This document shows positions 36,867 to 47,570 of a DNA stretch of 64,000 nt, in pieces. The DNA comes from an archaeon (lineage in GTDB: Archaea; EX4484-52; WAPT01), in contig JAPDKB010000002.1 in the NCBI GenBank assembly GCA_029258795.1, forward strand, positions 1 through 64,000. Reading direction: 5' to 3'. Under the pieces are notes generated by a model, which did not search any database, was not told where the DNA came from, and saw only the letters and a list, made by a program, of their open reading frames with translations. The number at the start of each line of letters is the position of its first letter. Position 1 is the first letter of the stretch. The translations under genes were made by a program, and so were the position numbers.

Positions 36867-38545
36867 AAAAGAAAGGATTCCTAAAAACTCTTGAGGCAGT
36901 TATAGCAGGATTACTTCTCCTTTCCTACATGGTGTGGTTCTCCGCAAAGCCAGTGGAGGTGAGAGGGCTGGAAGCGAAGAACTACAAGCTTTATGCAACC
37001 CTTCTCATGGCTTCATTGAATTCAAACGTCTCGGATGTGCTTTTGAAAGCAGATGAAGATAGCGCATCAGAACTTTTAAGGGAGCTCAGTGGAACGGAGG
37101 CGAGGATGAGGTTTCACCTCAAAGAAATTCCTAGGAAGGAGATATGGGTAGGATATCTTCTTGAACCAAAAAACAAGCACAATGTGACTTTAGATCTATC
37201 CGTCGATGAAACAAATTGTAGTAGCACCTCCAAATGCACCGTTTTTGGAGCGAAAAGCACCTGTGCAGAATTTAGGTTGGGCTCTCACACGTTGTATTTC
37301 GTTAACAGAACTTATGTGGCTCCATTAAATTCTAGCGACCAGTGTGATCCCAACTTGCTTATACCCGTACAAGGGTACTTTGATTACAACGGAAAAGAAT
37401 ATTACGTCTTTGCTCGGGTTATCCAGAATTCACAATCTAACTATACATTGGTTTTTCTTAATCACACAACTTATCAAATAAACTTCTACAATCCACATCC
37501 TTCATTGTTCCACAGATTTTATTTGAATGGAAAGGAAATTTACCTTTATTTCACCCCCGTGACTTACGACATGCTAACTCTAGATTTAGATGCGATCATT
37601 ATTGTCAATAGAACACTAGCTCAGATAAGCGATGATGAACTGGAAGCAATTTCAAGATTTGCGGAAAGTGGTGGTGGAATCCTGTTGGTCAATGATGTGG
37701 ATAAACAGTATGACATTCTAAATCTCATTGGACTAAAATGGAACGGTTCAGCATCCGGACCAGATGGAAGTGATAGTGTGTTTTTAGATATTCTCAAAAA
37801 AAACTATGTTAAAGGTTACGAATTCGTTGAGTTTTTCGAACACGCTTATTATCCTGTAACAATGGACTATTTGAATCTTTCACGACCTGGTGTGAATGTA
37901 AGTTGTATTTCTTATTCTGGAATTGTTTTTGAGGGAAATCTCACTGTGAGGGATAAGGTATATCCGTTTATCGTGGTGAACGATACAACATCTCCGTTTT
38001 ACGATACTGTTTATGTTAGTAAGGACGGTGACTGGGATTTCTGTGATGGTGACAACAGCACTCCCATAAAAGAAAAAGATGTGTTTGAGCTGGAGGATAG
38101 CAGCAGTGGTGTGGTAAACAACATCACACTGGAAAAAATACCGGGGACTCTACATACTGGGGCAGTGTACTTTACATTTAACAGGAATCACAGATTTAGA
38201 GATATGTCTCTGGCTGTTGGCACAAATAAGAACATGCTCATCCCCGTCAAAAACGACACAACCAGAATAATCATTCATTCAGAAATGGAACGGGTTGGGG
38301 GTACATTTCCAGCTCCTGTACTCATATTACAGGAGATAAATAATACCTACCGAGCTGGATGGATGACCTCGAGCTTAAAAGGAGATGATGAATGGAAGAT
38401 ACTAAGAGATGCGGTGCTCTGGGTTGCAAGAAAGGTATCCTATGCAGCGTTACGCGAGCAAGGTTACACATATTCAGTATCCTTCCCCATTGCATGGGTC
38501 AACGAAACAAAACTGATGGGTATAGCCGAGTTGAGAATATGGTGA
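36857..38545 (+). CDS. Large prepilin-like protein with ectodomain
   Basis: 562 residues. The start KKKGFLKTLEAVIAGLLLLSYMVWF resembles a class III or TadE-like prepilin signal with a glutamate close to the cleavage point. The ectodomain has six or more cysteines, including DETNCSSTSKCTVF and STCAEF, and many sequons. A part at about 37580-37740 (LDAIIIVNRTL, then AISRFAESGGGILLVND) resembles the glutamine-amidotransferase-like module seen in the first gene of the window, where NAGGSIVVSG occupies the same place. It may be an adhesin tip subunit. It overlaps both neighbours by a few bases. Confidence 0.75.
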   Translation: MHVKKKGFLKTLEAVIAGLLLLSYMVWFSAKPVEVRGLEAKNYKLYATLLMASLNSNVSDVLLKADEDSASELLRELSGTEARMRFHLKEIPRKEIWVGYLLEPKNKHNVTLDLSVDETNCSSTSKCTVFGAKSTCAEFRLGSHTLYFVNRTYVAPLNSSDQCDPNLLIPVQGYFDYNGKEYYVFARVIQNSQSNYTLVFLNHTTYQINFYNPHPSLFHRFYLNGKEIYLYFTPVTYDMLTLDLDAIIIVNRTLAQISDDELEAISRFAESGGGILLVNDVDKQYDILNLIGLKWNGSASGPDGSDSVFLDILKKNYVKGYEFVEFFEHAYYPVTMDYLNLSRPGVNVSCISYSGIVFEGNLTVRDKVYPFIVVNDTTSPFYDTVYVSKDGDWDFCDGDNSTPIKEKDVFELEDSSSGVVNNITLEKIPGTLHTGAVYFTFNRNHRFRDMSLAVGTNKNMLIPVKNDTTRIIIHSEMERVGGTFPAPVLILQEINNTYRAGWMTSSLKGDDEWKILRDAVLWVARKVSYAALREQGYTYSVSFPIAWVNETKLMGIAELRIW

Positions 38546-38925
38546 TTGTTGTGAAGAGAAAAATTAGCTTCCTTTCAAGAAGAAAAGGGCAGTTTTATAT
38601 ACTGGGGGTTGTAGTACTTCTAATCTCTTTCGGACATTTGCTTGCATCTCTTGGAGGAAATGTCATTTTTGATTTCAGTACTGTGCTTGGCGCTACCCAT
38701 TACATGTTAAACTTCAAGATAACCAAAGATATAGAATTGCTTAACCAGACGTGTGGTCAAGATGAGCTTGACATCTATGTGCCATGGTACATGACGCTGG
38801 TTGAGAGGGAATACGGAAAGCGAGGTGTAATAATAAGGTGGTACTACGATCCAAATAATCGCCTGTTAAAATACAAAATCTATGCTGAAAATTATTACCT
38901 TGAAAAAGAGCTAGTACTCAAATAG
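38539..38925 (+). CDS. Prepilin-like secreted protein 2
   Basis: About 128 residues. The start at 38539 (ATG) overlaps the previous stop, giving coupled translation; GTG 38542 or 38551 are alternatives. A longer upstream frame is a shadow of the previous gene. The N-terminus SRRKGQFYILGVVVLLISFG has the KGQ motif of class III prepilin signals before a hydrophobic helix. The short ectodomain has one cysteine (NQTCGQ). Last gene of the pilus-like operon; its end overlaps the convergent rfcL by eight bases. Confidence 0.7.
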   Translation: MVIVVKRKISFLSRRKGQFYILGVVVLLISFGHLLASLGGNVIFDFSTVLGATHYMLNFKITKDIELLNQTCGQDELDIYVPWYMTLVEREYGKRGVIIRWYYDPNNRLLKYKIYAENYYLEKELVLK

Positions 38926-40093
38926 CAGCTTCCTCCCCAAAAGCTTTTCTGAACGCGTCACTATCTTTCTCTTTCATCAACCTGAGAAGGGGCAAATACG
39001 AGCGTGCAACCTTCTTTGAACAGTGGAGCTGCTTGCTGAGTTTTTCAAGTAAGGCAGACATCCTTTCCCTTTCTTCTTTCGTCTGGGTCCATTTTTTCAG
39101 TTTTGAGGGATACCTGTACTTCACGAACTTCCTGTACTTTTCATCCTTTGCTGTTGCAACTCCGATGGAAAGGAGCTGCAGCACGTAAATTATGAAGCGC
39201 CAGTATTGCTGTCTTCTTATCCTCCCCCTGAACACGTCAGCTCTCGAGATGAAGTAGTAAGCTCTTTTTAGGTCGGGAGATTTCTCATACTCCAAAGGCA
39301 CATTTTCTCTTATCCACAGCATGAACTCATCTGGATCTTTATCCAGATTTGACACCGCCCAGTTTGCAACTTCAGCACGTTCCGTCTTGAATATTATTCG
39401 GAGCGCTTCGAAAATGTTCCTTTCGGTGTCTCTGTAGCCGGCTATTTTGACATCCTCAGCAGTTATCCTCTTCTTTCCCTGAGCTATTATTTGCAAATCG
39501 TTTATTGCCGCTTTCAAATCGCCGTTAGCATTGTTGGCTATCGTGTTTATCGCTTCTTCCTCGAAAGTTATGCCCTCCTTTATGAGGATTTCTTTCAGCC
39601 TTCTCGCTATGCTTCTCGTGTCTATCTTCTTGAATTCTATCATTTCACAGTAATCGCGTAACGGTCTTAAGGCGGGGACATAAGCGTCGTTGGCAATGAG
39701 GATTACTGGAAACTTGCTCTTCTTTATGATGTTGATTATCTCAGCCACAGCTCCTTTATCCTCGCTTCCAGCTATGCCATCTACCTCATCAAACACCATT
39801 AACTTCCCCCTGTGGAACAGTGATGCCTGCTGAAGCGCATCTTCGAACTTGTCCCTCAGAACATCTGCTGACCTCACATCAGAGGCGTTGGTTTCTATGA
39901 GAAGGTAGTTGAACTTTTTTGCGAGCAGACCCATGAGCGTGGTTTTTCCCACCCCCGGCGGGCCATAAATGAGAAGGGCTTTCTTTTTCTCATTCTTCCA
40001 GTTCTCAATCCACCTGACTATTCTGGCTACAGCTTCTCTATTTCCTATGAACTCTTCAAGAGTTTTGGGAGCATGTTTATGGATCCACAGCAT
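38918..40093 (-). CDS. rfcL: Replication factor C large subunit
   Basis: 391 residues. It loads the sliding clamp PCNA onto primed DNA together with the small subunit, which is not in the window. N-terminal WIHKHAPKTLEEFIGN is the usual RFC entry. Walker A is GPPGVGKTT (about 44-52), Walker B is LMVFDEVDG, and sensor 1 is VILIANDAY. Archaeal RfcL proteins are often near 480 residues with an acidic or basic tail and a PIP box at the end. Here the chain stops at GEEAAI with no PIP-box-like QxxLxxFF, so it is short. The gene stands alone between the pilus locus and cdc48. Confidence 0.93.
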   Translation of the reverse strand: MLWIHKHAPKTLEEFIGNREAVARIVRWIENWKNEKKKALLIYGPPGVGKTTLMGLLAKKFNYLLIETNASDVRSADVLRDKFEDALQQASLFHRGKLMVFDEVDGIAGSEDKGAVAEIINIIKKSKFPVILIANDAYVPALRPLRDYCEMIEFKKIDTRSIARRLKEILIKEGITFEEEAINTIANNANGDLKAAINDLQIIAQGKKRITAEDVKIAGYRDTERNIFEALRIIFKTERAEVANWAVSNLDKDPDEFMLWIRENVPLEYEKSPDLKRAYYFISRADVFRGRIRRQQYWRFIIYVLQLLSIGVATAKDEKYRKFVKYRYPSKLKKWTQTKEERERMSALLEKLSKQLHCSKKVARSYLPLLRLMKEKDSDAFRKAFGEEAAI

Positions 40094-40173
40094 AAAAATA
40101 AAATGTGGAAAGAAAAAGATTTAAAGGGAAGATGAGCAGCGCTGCTCTGCCCACCCTATCTTACATACTCACT

Positions 40174-42357
<2,184 letters not shown>

Positions 42358-42430
42358 TCACCTCCAGTGAATTCTGTGATGAACTTGTGAGCATGAAACG
42401 AAGTGGGAAAAATGAAAGGAGCTTGTGACA

Positions 42431-42904
42431 TCACTCAACTTTAACCTTCTTCGCCTTGCCGCTCTCCTTGACCTTGGGTATTCTGATTTCAAGCACACCG
42501 TTCTTGTAGGTCGCTTTGGCTTCCTCTGGCTTCACTTCGGTTGGAAGCGGTATCATCCTGTAGAATCCTTTGTAACTTCTCTCAACCCTGTACACACCTT
42601 CCTTCTCCTCCTTTGCCTCGATCTTCACCTCAGCTTTCACTTCCACGCTGTTCTCTGTAACGTTGACTTCAATGTCTTCCTTCCTCACACCCGGAAGCTC
42701 TACCGTCACCACAACTTCTTTGTCAGTCTCAAACACATCAGCTAGTGGCTCCCTGAAGCCACGCAGCTCTTCCATCGCTGGACCTTCCCATCTGAACCTG
42801 AAGCGCGCCGGTCCAACTCCAAAATCCCACTCCTCTTCAAAAAGCCTTTCCATCCTGTCTATCATCCTGCGCATCTCCTCAAAAGGATCGCGCCTCCACA
42901 CCAT
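42431..42904 (-). CDS. Small heat shock protein (Hsp20/alpha-crystallin)
   Basis: About 157 residues. I chose the ATG at 42904 (MVWRRDPFEEMRRM) because GGGGGGTG lies six bases upstream; ATG 42910 or GTG 42913 are also possible. The alpha-crystallin domain runs from ADVFETDKEVVVTVELPGV to the AtypK strand YKNGVLEIRIPK. The IPK ending corresponds to the I-X-I-like C-terminal anchor. It is an ATP-independent holdase. A perfect 21-bp dyad lies just upstream (42948-42968), between a TATA-like AAATATTAATATT and the start, so a repressor probably controls it. Confidence 0.93.
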   Translation of the reverse strand: MVWRRDPFEEMRRMIDRMERLFEEEWDFGVGPARFRFRWEGPAMEELRGFREPLADVFETDKEVVVTVELPGVRKEDIEVNVTENSVEVKAEVKIEAKEEKEGVYRVERSYKGFYRMIPLPTEVKPEEAKATYKNGVLEIRIPKVKESGKAKKVKVE

Positions 42905-42947
42905 CGGCATCACCCCCCACTTTTTATTTTTCGATAAGTTGTATGTT

Positions 42948-42968
42948 TTGTCGAAATGATTTCGACAA
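42948..42968. promoter_or_regulatory. Perfect 21-bp dyad operator between hsp20 and the HTH gene
   Basis: Arms TTGTCGAAAT (42948-42957) and ATTTCGACAA (42959-42968) are perfect complements around one central G. For hsp20 (minus strand) it lies just downstream of the TATA-like AAATATTAATATT, as a repressor site would. For the HTH gene it sits about 20 bases upstream of the TATA-like AAATATATAAACT (about 42987-42999). Confidence 0.75.
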
Positions 42969-43022
42969 TATTAATATTTTATCAAAAAATATATAAACTT
43001 TTCGAATACAGTAATTTTAATT

Positions 43023-43427
43023 ATGGTGCGCAGGGAGATCATCATAAAAGAAAGGCGCATGCCGGAAAGGGAGGAAGTGGAGGATTTGATGGAATGGGTG
43101 TGTGAGTGTCTGGGTCTGGTTAAGGGTAGAGATACCGATAAAACCTCTGCCAAACTCCTCATGTGCTTTTTGCGTCACAGCATGAAAAACGAATCAGCCA
43201 CACCCGAAATTATGGCTTCTGAGCTCAACCTTTCCAGAAGCACAGTTATCCACCACCTCCAAAAGTATGTGAAGTCGGGGCTTATCATTCGAACTTCCAA
43301 GGGTTATGAGCTTAGAGAGAGAACGCTGGAAGAGACCTTAGCGGAAATAGAGAAAGATGTGGAAAGAGAGTTCGAAAGAATAAGAAAAATAGCAAGAAAA
43401 ATAGACGAAGCTCTGAAAGGATTATGA
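43023..43427 (+). CDS. Winged-helix regulator, probably of heat shock
   Basis: 134 residues. The middle (SAKLLMCFLRHSMKNESATPEIMASELNLSRSTVIHHLQKYVKSGLIIRT) is a winged helix-turn-helix of the ArsR-like type. A charged helical tail, coiled-coil-like, follows (EKDVEREFERIRKIARKIDEAL). It is divergent from hsp20 with a perfect dyad operator between them. In Archaeoglobus fulgidus the regulator HSR1 is linked to hsp20 and cdc48. I therefore infer this is the local heat-shock repressor, acting on the TTGTCGAAAT dyad and its own promoter. The known HSR1 motif is CTAAC-N5-GTTAG, different from this one. Confidence 0.8.
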   Translation: MVRREIIIKERRMPEREEVEDLMEWVCECLGLVKGRDTDKTSAKLLMCFLRHSMKNESATPEIMASELNLSRSTVIHHLQKYVKSGLIIRTSKGYELRERTLEETLAEIEKDVEREFERIRKIARKIDEALKGL

Positions 43428-43435
43428 CGATGCAT

Positions 43436-44110
43436 TTACTCCTCTTCTGCTTTCTTTCCCACGAAGAGGCAACAGTCATCACCCATTGCTTCGCACTTCA
43501 CCTCATGCACCTCGATTTTCTTTCCTGTTAATGCCGTGAAAACTCCCGCTATAACACCGCAAAGGAAGTGGCAGTAGGGTTCTGTGGTTTTCTTTCCGCT
43601 TTGTTTGATGATGGCGCTCTCAAAACAGTTTCTCATCTCCACAACAACCTCTCCAGTGCTGGCATCCGAATACAGAATTCGTGATTCTCCGAACCATCCG
43701 GCATGCATACCATAACCAAGCACTTTGGAACACTGCTCCTCCACGCTGGTTCCTTTTACCTTACTAAGTTTTGAGACATCAAAACCAGATTTCATCATAA
43801 CTCCAAGCTTTGATCCTATCCCTGCCTTTGCCATCCTGTTGAACATGTTTCCAATGTCCTCCCCAGCCCTAAACCCAAAGTCGTGCAGAACTCTCTTCTG
43901 CATCGCTGGACCGAGGGTCTTTCCCAGTGCTTCCTTAACATCGTTGAAAACCACATAGTTTATGAGAAGCACCCTCCTTCCGTGAAAAGCCATAACTCCA
44001 TCATCACTCGGCATGATCGGTGTGAGCTTGGGCGTCAACCCATAAAATGCATCCCTAACTTCTTCCAGATACTTTATCTTTTCCTCGTTGAACTGTTTAA
44101 TTTCCTCCAT
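43436..44110 (-). CDS. V4R-domain protein
   Basis: About 224 residues from the ATG at 44110, which has GAGGTGA five bases upstream; the frame extends to 44224 but that part overlaps the promoter. The N-terminal half has a helical linker and a GRRVLLINYVVFNDVKEALGK segment. The C-terminal V4R domain is clear: AGEDIGNMF, NCFESAIIK, EPYCHFLCGVIAGVFTALTGKKI, and ending EVKCEAMGDDCCLFV. V4R domains bind ligands and often partner sensors or membrane proteins. It lies tail to tail with the HTH gene. Its promoter holds the TTGTCGAA half-site next to a TATA box. Role unknown. Confidence 0.85.
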   Translation of the reverse strand: MEEIKQFNEEKIKYLEEVRDAFYGLTPKLTPIMPSDDGVMAFHGRRVLLINYVVFNDVKEALGKTLGPAMQKRVLHDFGFRAGEDIGNMFNRMAKAGIGSKLGVMMKSGFDVSKLSKVKGTSVEEQCSKVLGYGMHAGWFGESRILYSDASTGEVVVEMRNCFESAIIKQSGKKTTEPYCHFLCGVIAGVFTALTGKKIEVHEVKCEAMGDDCCLFVGKKAEEE

Positions 44111-44187
44111 ACTTTTCACCTCTAACATTTCGATTGGATTGGAGCGAGTCGATATTTTCCAAATTCTAGATAGTTCACTGTTTGAAT

Positions 44188-44221
44188 TCCGTATATATAG
44201 ATATCCTAACAAATTGTCGAA
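44188..44221 (-). promoter_or_regulatory. Promoter of the V4R gene with TTGTCGAA half-site
   Basis: On the plus strand AAATTGTCGAACA (44208-44220) is followed, toward the gene on the minus strand, by the TATA-like CTATATATAC (about 44190-44199). The half-site matches one arm of the hsp20 dyad and of the KaiC-like promoter. Confidence 0.45.
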
Positions 44222-44388
44222 CATTTAGTCAATTAACGTAGTGTTAAATCAAAAAATTGGAGGTTGTGCTCCCTTCCTTTGAGGTGGCAGAACTCCAGTA
44301 AAACATTTAAAAATATTACCCAACACAAACAATACATCTTATCCTGATGCGATTAATTTTTGGTCAAAAATTTTACGGGTGTGTTTGA

Positions 44389-44823
44389 ATGGCTACCGTG
44401 TATGATGTGGACCCCAACATGCTGATTGAGAGAGCGGCACAGAAGTTAAAAGAAGTCAAAGAGATAAAGCCGCCGGTCTGGGCAGCTTACGTTAAGACAG
44501 GCATGCATAAGGAAAGGATTCCTGACCAGCCGGACTGGTGGTATTATAGAGCTGCAGCCGTTTTACGCCAGATATACTTGAGGCCGCGCGGCGTTTCCAG
44601 GTTGAGGAGGAAATATGGTGGAAAAAAGAACAGAGGTCATGCTCCAGAGAAGTTTTATCCCGGGAGCGGTAGCATAATCAGGAAATGCTTGCAGCAGCTG
44701 GAAGCGGCTGGCTTCGTTAAGAAAGGTCCCAAAGGAAGGGAGATAACCCCCACAGGCAGAAGCTTTTTGGATAAGATTGCAACGGAAATAGCAAAGGAAA
44801 TGGAAAAGGTAGTGAAAGCGTGA
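44389..44823 (+). CDS. Ribosomal protein S19e
   Basis: 144 residues, full length for archaeal eS19. The opening [20 protein letters not shown], the middle [17 protein letters not shown], and [21 protein letters not shown] are family hallmarks. A small-subunit protein of archaeal and eukaryotic ribosomes. TATA-like ACATTTAAAAATATT (about 44298-44312) is upstream and starts the translation operon eS19-PDCD5-L39e-L31e-aIF6. Confidence 0.96.
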   Translation: MATVYDVDPNMLIERAAQKLKEVKEIKPPVWAAYVKTGMHKERIPDQPDWWYYRAAAVLRQIYLRPRGVSRLRRKYGGKKNRGHAPEKFYPGSGSIIRKCLQQLEAAGFVKKGPKGREITPTGRSFLDKIATEIAKEMEKVVKA

Positions 44824-44886
44824 TGGGACAGCTCCACACTCTCAATGGCGACCCTTGATTTATTATTGCGCCCGGGTGCATGCTCG

Positions 44887-45222
44887 ATGGATGATTTGGA
44901 GATGCTGAAAAGAAAAAAGCTCGAAGCTTACATGCAAGCCATGCAATCCAGCCAGCAGCAGGAGATTGAGGCGGCGCAACAGCAGGCCGCCCTCGAGATG
45001 CAGATAAAGGCTCTCATGCAAAAGTTGCTTGAACCCAATGCAAGAGAAAGGTTGTCAAACGTTAAGGTTGCGAAACCCGATCTTGCAAGACAGGTTGAGC
45101 TGCTTATACTTCAACTTTATCAGGCCGGAAGGATTCAAAAACCCCTTACCGAGCAACAGCTCGTGAATTTGTTGAAAGCACTATCCTCAGGCAAGAGAGA
45201 ATGGAAGATAAAGCGCGTGTAA
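44887..45222 (+). CDS. PDCD5-family DNA-binding protein
   Basis: About 111 residues. ATG 44887 (MDDLEMLKRKKLEAYM) has GGGTG eight bases upstream and gives the usual family length; the frame extends to 44845. A Gln/Ala-rich helix (QQQEIEAAQQQAALEMQIK) leads into the three-helix core LLEPNARERLSNVKVAKPDLARQVE, with the ending LLKALSSGKREWKIKRV. Archaeal homologues bind DNA and are commonly encoded with S19e and L39e as here. Cell role remains unsettled. Confidence 0.9.
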   Translation: MDDLEMLKRKKLEAYMQAMQSSQQQEIEAAQQQAALEMQIKALMQKLLEPNARERLSNVKVAKPDLARQVELLILQLYQAGRIQKPLTEQQLVNLLKALSSGKREWKIKRV

Positions 45223-45244
45223 ATAATGATTTAGGGTGCGGATG

Positions 45245-45424
45245 ATGGGCAGGTACAAAACCTCATGGGAGAAAACAAAGGTAATTAAGGAAAAGAGGAG
45301 CGCTAAAGCTGCACCTCGTTGGGTGGATCTGCGTGTCTTTGGTTTAGGAAGAGCAAGATTCAGGGCAGTTAAACGTTTCAGATCAAGACACTGGAGGAGA
45401 GGTGGGAGCAAGTTGAAGCTGTGA
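45245..45424 (+). CDS. Ribosomal protein L39e
   Basis: 59 residues, basic. ATG 45245 follows GGGTG; an ATG at 45242 is one codon upstream. The ending RSRHWRRGGSKLKL is the L39e signature, lining the exit tunnel. It is a few residues longer than usual. Confidence 0.9.
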   Translation: MGRYKTSWEKTKVIKEKRSAKAAPRWVDLRVFGLGRARFRAVKRFRSRHWRRGGSKLKL

Positions 45425-45435
45425 TGGTGGTGTGA

Positions 45436-45987
45436 ATGGCCGAAGCAAAGGTTGAGATTCAGAAGGAGATGGTTTATACTGTTCCTCTCAAGTATGCATG
45501 GCTTGGCCCTCACAACGACAGGACAAGGAAGGCTGTAGATGTTCTCAAAAGGTTTGTAATGAGGCATATGAAAGTTAAGGAGGTTAAGATAGCTGCCGAG
45601 TTAAACGAGAAGATATGGGAGAGGGGGATAAAGAACCCTCCCAGAAGGATAAAGGTCAGGGTAGCAAAAGTGAGTGATGAGGTTGCATGGGTTACGCTGC
45701 CCGAGCACAAGTTTCCGTTTGAATTGGAAGCGATGAAAAAGAAAGAGGAGGAAGTGGTGGAAAAGAAGGAGAGTGAAGAAAAGGGAAAAGCTGGGAAGGT
45801 GGAGGAAGAGAAGGTGAAGAAGGAGGAAAAGGATACCACATCATCCAAAGCTGAAAAAACCGAGGAGAAAGCCAAGAAAACAAAAAAGGAGGAACCAGAA
45901 TCCAAACAGGAATCCAAAAAGGAAGAGAAGAGCACAAAATCATCCAAAAAGGGCGGGAAAGCAACTTCTCCCAAAAAAGAAAAATAA
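45436..45987 (+). CDS. Ribosomal protein L31e with a long Lys/Glu tail
   Basis: 183 residues, about twice the family length. Residues 1-95 are a standard L31e domain (VYTVPLKYAWLGPHNDRTRKAVDVLKRF, then NPPRRIKVRVAKVSDEVAWVTLP). The last 85 are almost entirely Lys, Glu, Ser and Thr, with repeated KKEE and SSK units. L31e sits at the tunnel exit, so the tail could reach out to nascent-chain factors; this is inference. It lies between L39e and aIF6 as in many archaea. Confidence 0.93.
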   Translation: MAEAKVEIQKEMVYTVPLKYAWLGPHNDRTRKAVDVLKRFVMRHMKVKEVKIAAELNEKIWERGIKNPPRRIKVRVAKVSDEVAWVTLPEHKFPFELEAMKKKEEEVVEKKESEEKGKAGKVEEEKVKKEEKDTTSSKAEKTEEKAKKTKKEEPESKQESKKEEKSTKSSKKGGKATSPKKEK

Positions 45988-46017
45988 AGAGACCGATTGA
46001 GCCGGTGATGCTTTTAG

Positions 46018-46686
46018 ATGGCGCACGTGATGAAAACCACATACAATGGTGATGTCAACATAGGATTGTTTGCTCTTGCCACCGACGAATTCTGGATGGC
46101 TCCCGCTGACTTTCCCGAGCTTGAAGTTCTGAAAGTTCCACGTATTTCCTGTACAGCTTCCGACACACCGCTGATCGGGCTTTTTGTTGTGGCGAACTCG
46201 AATGGAATAGTTCTGCCAAAAATAACGGAGAAGAGAGAAGTTGATGCGCTCAAAAAGAGGATTAAAGAAGTGGGAAAAGATATCAACATTTCCGTTCTCC
46301 GCACTAAATATACTGTGCTGGGCAACCTCATAGTGTGCAACGATAAGGGTGCTTTAATCTCAGAAAATCTCAGAGCTTCAGCCAAAAAGATTGAAGACAC
46401 TTTAGGGGTTGAGGTTGTTACAGGCAGCATTGCTGGAAGCAAACTCCCTGGAAGTTATGCTGTTGCCACGAATAAAGGGTTTTTGCTTTCCAATCTGGGG
46501 AGTGAGGATGATTACGCACTTTTAGAAAGCGTGCTGAAGGTCGAGGGTGATCTCGGAAGCGTCAATTTTGGCAGCAATTTTGTGAGGAGCGGACTCATTG
46601 CTAACTCCAATGGCTATGTGGTGGGAGAACCAACAACTGGTGTGGAACTCACAAGAATAGATGAAGCGCTGGGTTTTTTGGAATAA
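46018..46686 (+). CDS. Translation initiation factor aIF6
   Basis: 222 residues, the normal length. It binds the large subunit and prevents early subunit joining. The pentein-fold repeats are visible (NGDVNIGLFALATDEF, NSNGIVLPKITEKRE, NDKGALISENLRAS, NKGFLLSNLGSEDD, NSNGYVVGEPTTGVE). It closes the L39e-L31e-aIF6 string that is conserved in archaea. Initiator tRNA-Met follows after 69 bases. Confidence 0.96.
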   Translation: MAHVMKTTYNGDVNIGLFALATDEFWMAPADFPELEVLKVPRISCTASDTPLIGLFVVANSNGIVLPKITEKREVDALKKRIKEVGKDINISVLRTKYTVLGNLIVCNDKGALISENLRASAKKIEDTLGVEVVTGSIAGSKLPGSYAVATNKGFLLSNLGSEDDYALLESVLKVEGDLGSVNFGSNFVRSGLIANSNGYVVGEPTTGVELTRIDEALGFLE

Positions 46687-46755
46687 TCTTGACCATCAGC
46701 AAAGCAAAATCTTTTTAAGAGCTACGCACAATTAGATTATTACTCCCTTCTGTGC

Positions 46756-46833
46756 AGCGGGGTAGAGCAGCCTGGAGTGCTCGCCGGGCTCATAACCCGG
46801 AGGTCGCAGGTTCAAATCCTGCCCCCGCTACCA
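46756..46833 (+). tRNA. Initiator tRNA-Met (CAT), no intron
   Basis: Acceptor AGCGGGG pairs with CCCCGCT; CCA is encoded at 46831-46833. The anticodon arm CCGGG-CTCATAA-CCCGG has the three consecutive G:C pairs of initiator tRNAs, and the acceptor starts with A as in archaeal initiators. The T-loop (TTCAAAT) is uninterrupted, unlike the other tRNAs of the window. Confidence 0.95.
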
Positions 46834-46900
46834 GTTCTTAAATTTTTCTATATCACAAAATCGAAAAGCTTATATATACCTTTATACCACAATCGCCGAT

Positions 46901-47563
46901 ATGCTTAAGGATGTGATAATGCTCGGTTCTGTAGCTTTGCTCCTCTACATGGGGTGGCAGGTTGAAAAGAGAAAGCGGGCAACACACAAATCCATACTCA
47001 CGAAGCTATCCATGTTCTACTTTGCTCTGGGCATTTCTATTCTAATGTATTACATCAGGGATTTTTATGTTGCCAACGAAGCACTAGATCTCTTATTTTA
47101 CCGCATAGGGGCTATGTTTCAAGGATTGTCTTTTCTGCTTATTTTTCTGTTCTCGATCGACATATTTTATTCTGAAAGCAGGTTTAAAATGCCAGCATAC
47201 ATTCTCGCATTTCTAATCTTTGTTATGTTCTCTATTGGTATGTGGACTTTTCATCTGGAGCGTGAGATGCAAGTGTTTTATCTGGATAAAAAGTACGAAG
47301 TCACAAGAGTGTTCTTCCCCATTGAAATCGAAAAAATCATCATAACCTTGATAGGTATTTTTGCATCCACACTCCCGACACTGTCATTCGTTATTTATGG
47401 ATTGCGCGACAAAAATTCGAGGAAGAAAGCATTTCTCTATGCTACAGGTATGGTAGTCATGTTTGCAGGATCGATGCTATGCTATCTTATATCTCCGTTA
47501 CTAGCCAGATCCTTGTATCTGGTTGGCGCGATAATCTGTTATTATGCTTTCAAGATGAGGTGA
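46901..47563 (+). CDS. Six-helix membrane protein paired with a V4R protein
   Basis: 220 residues with about six transmembrane helices (for example LGSVALLLYMGW, MFYFALGISILMYYI, LSFLLIFLFSIDIFY, YILAFLIFVMFSIGMW, LIGIFASTLPTLSFVIYGL, ATGMVVMFAGSMLCYLIS). TATA-like GCTTATATATACC (46868-46880) is about 25 bases before the ATG. The V4R gene starts 8 bases after its stop, so the two are one unit. A frameshifted paralogue with its own V4R partner lies at 53804-54935. No catalytic motif is visible. A membrane sensor or ligand channel that hands a ligand or signal to the soluble V4R protein is my inference. Confidence 0.75.
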   Translation: MLKDVIMLGSVALLLYMGWQVEKRKRATHKSILTKLSMFYFALGISILMYYIRDFYVANEALDLLFYRIGAMFQGLSFLLIFLFSIDIFYSESRFKMPAYILAFLIFVMFSIGMWTFHLEREMQVFYLDKKYEVTRVFFPIEIEKIIITLIGIFASTLPTLSFVIYGLRDKNSRKKAFLYATGMVVMFAGSMLCYLISPLLARSLYLVGAIICYYAFKMR

Positions 47564-47570
47564 GTGGAGG

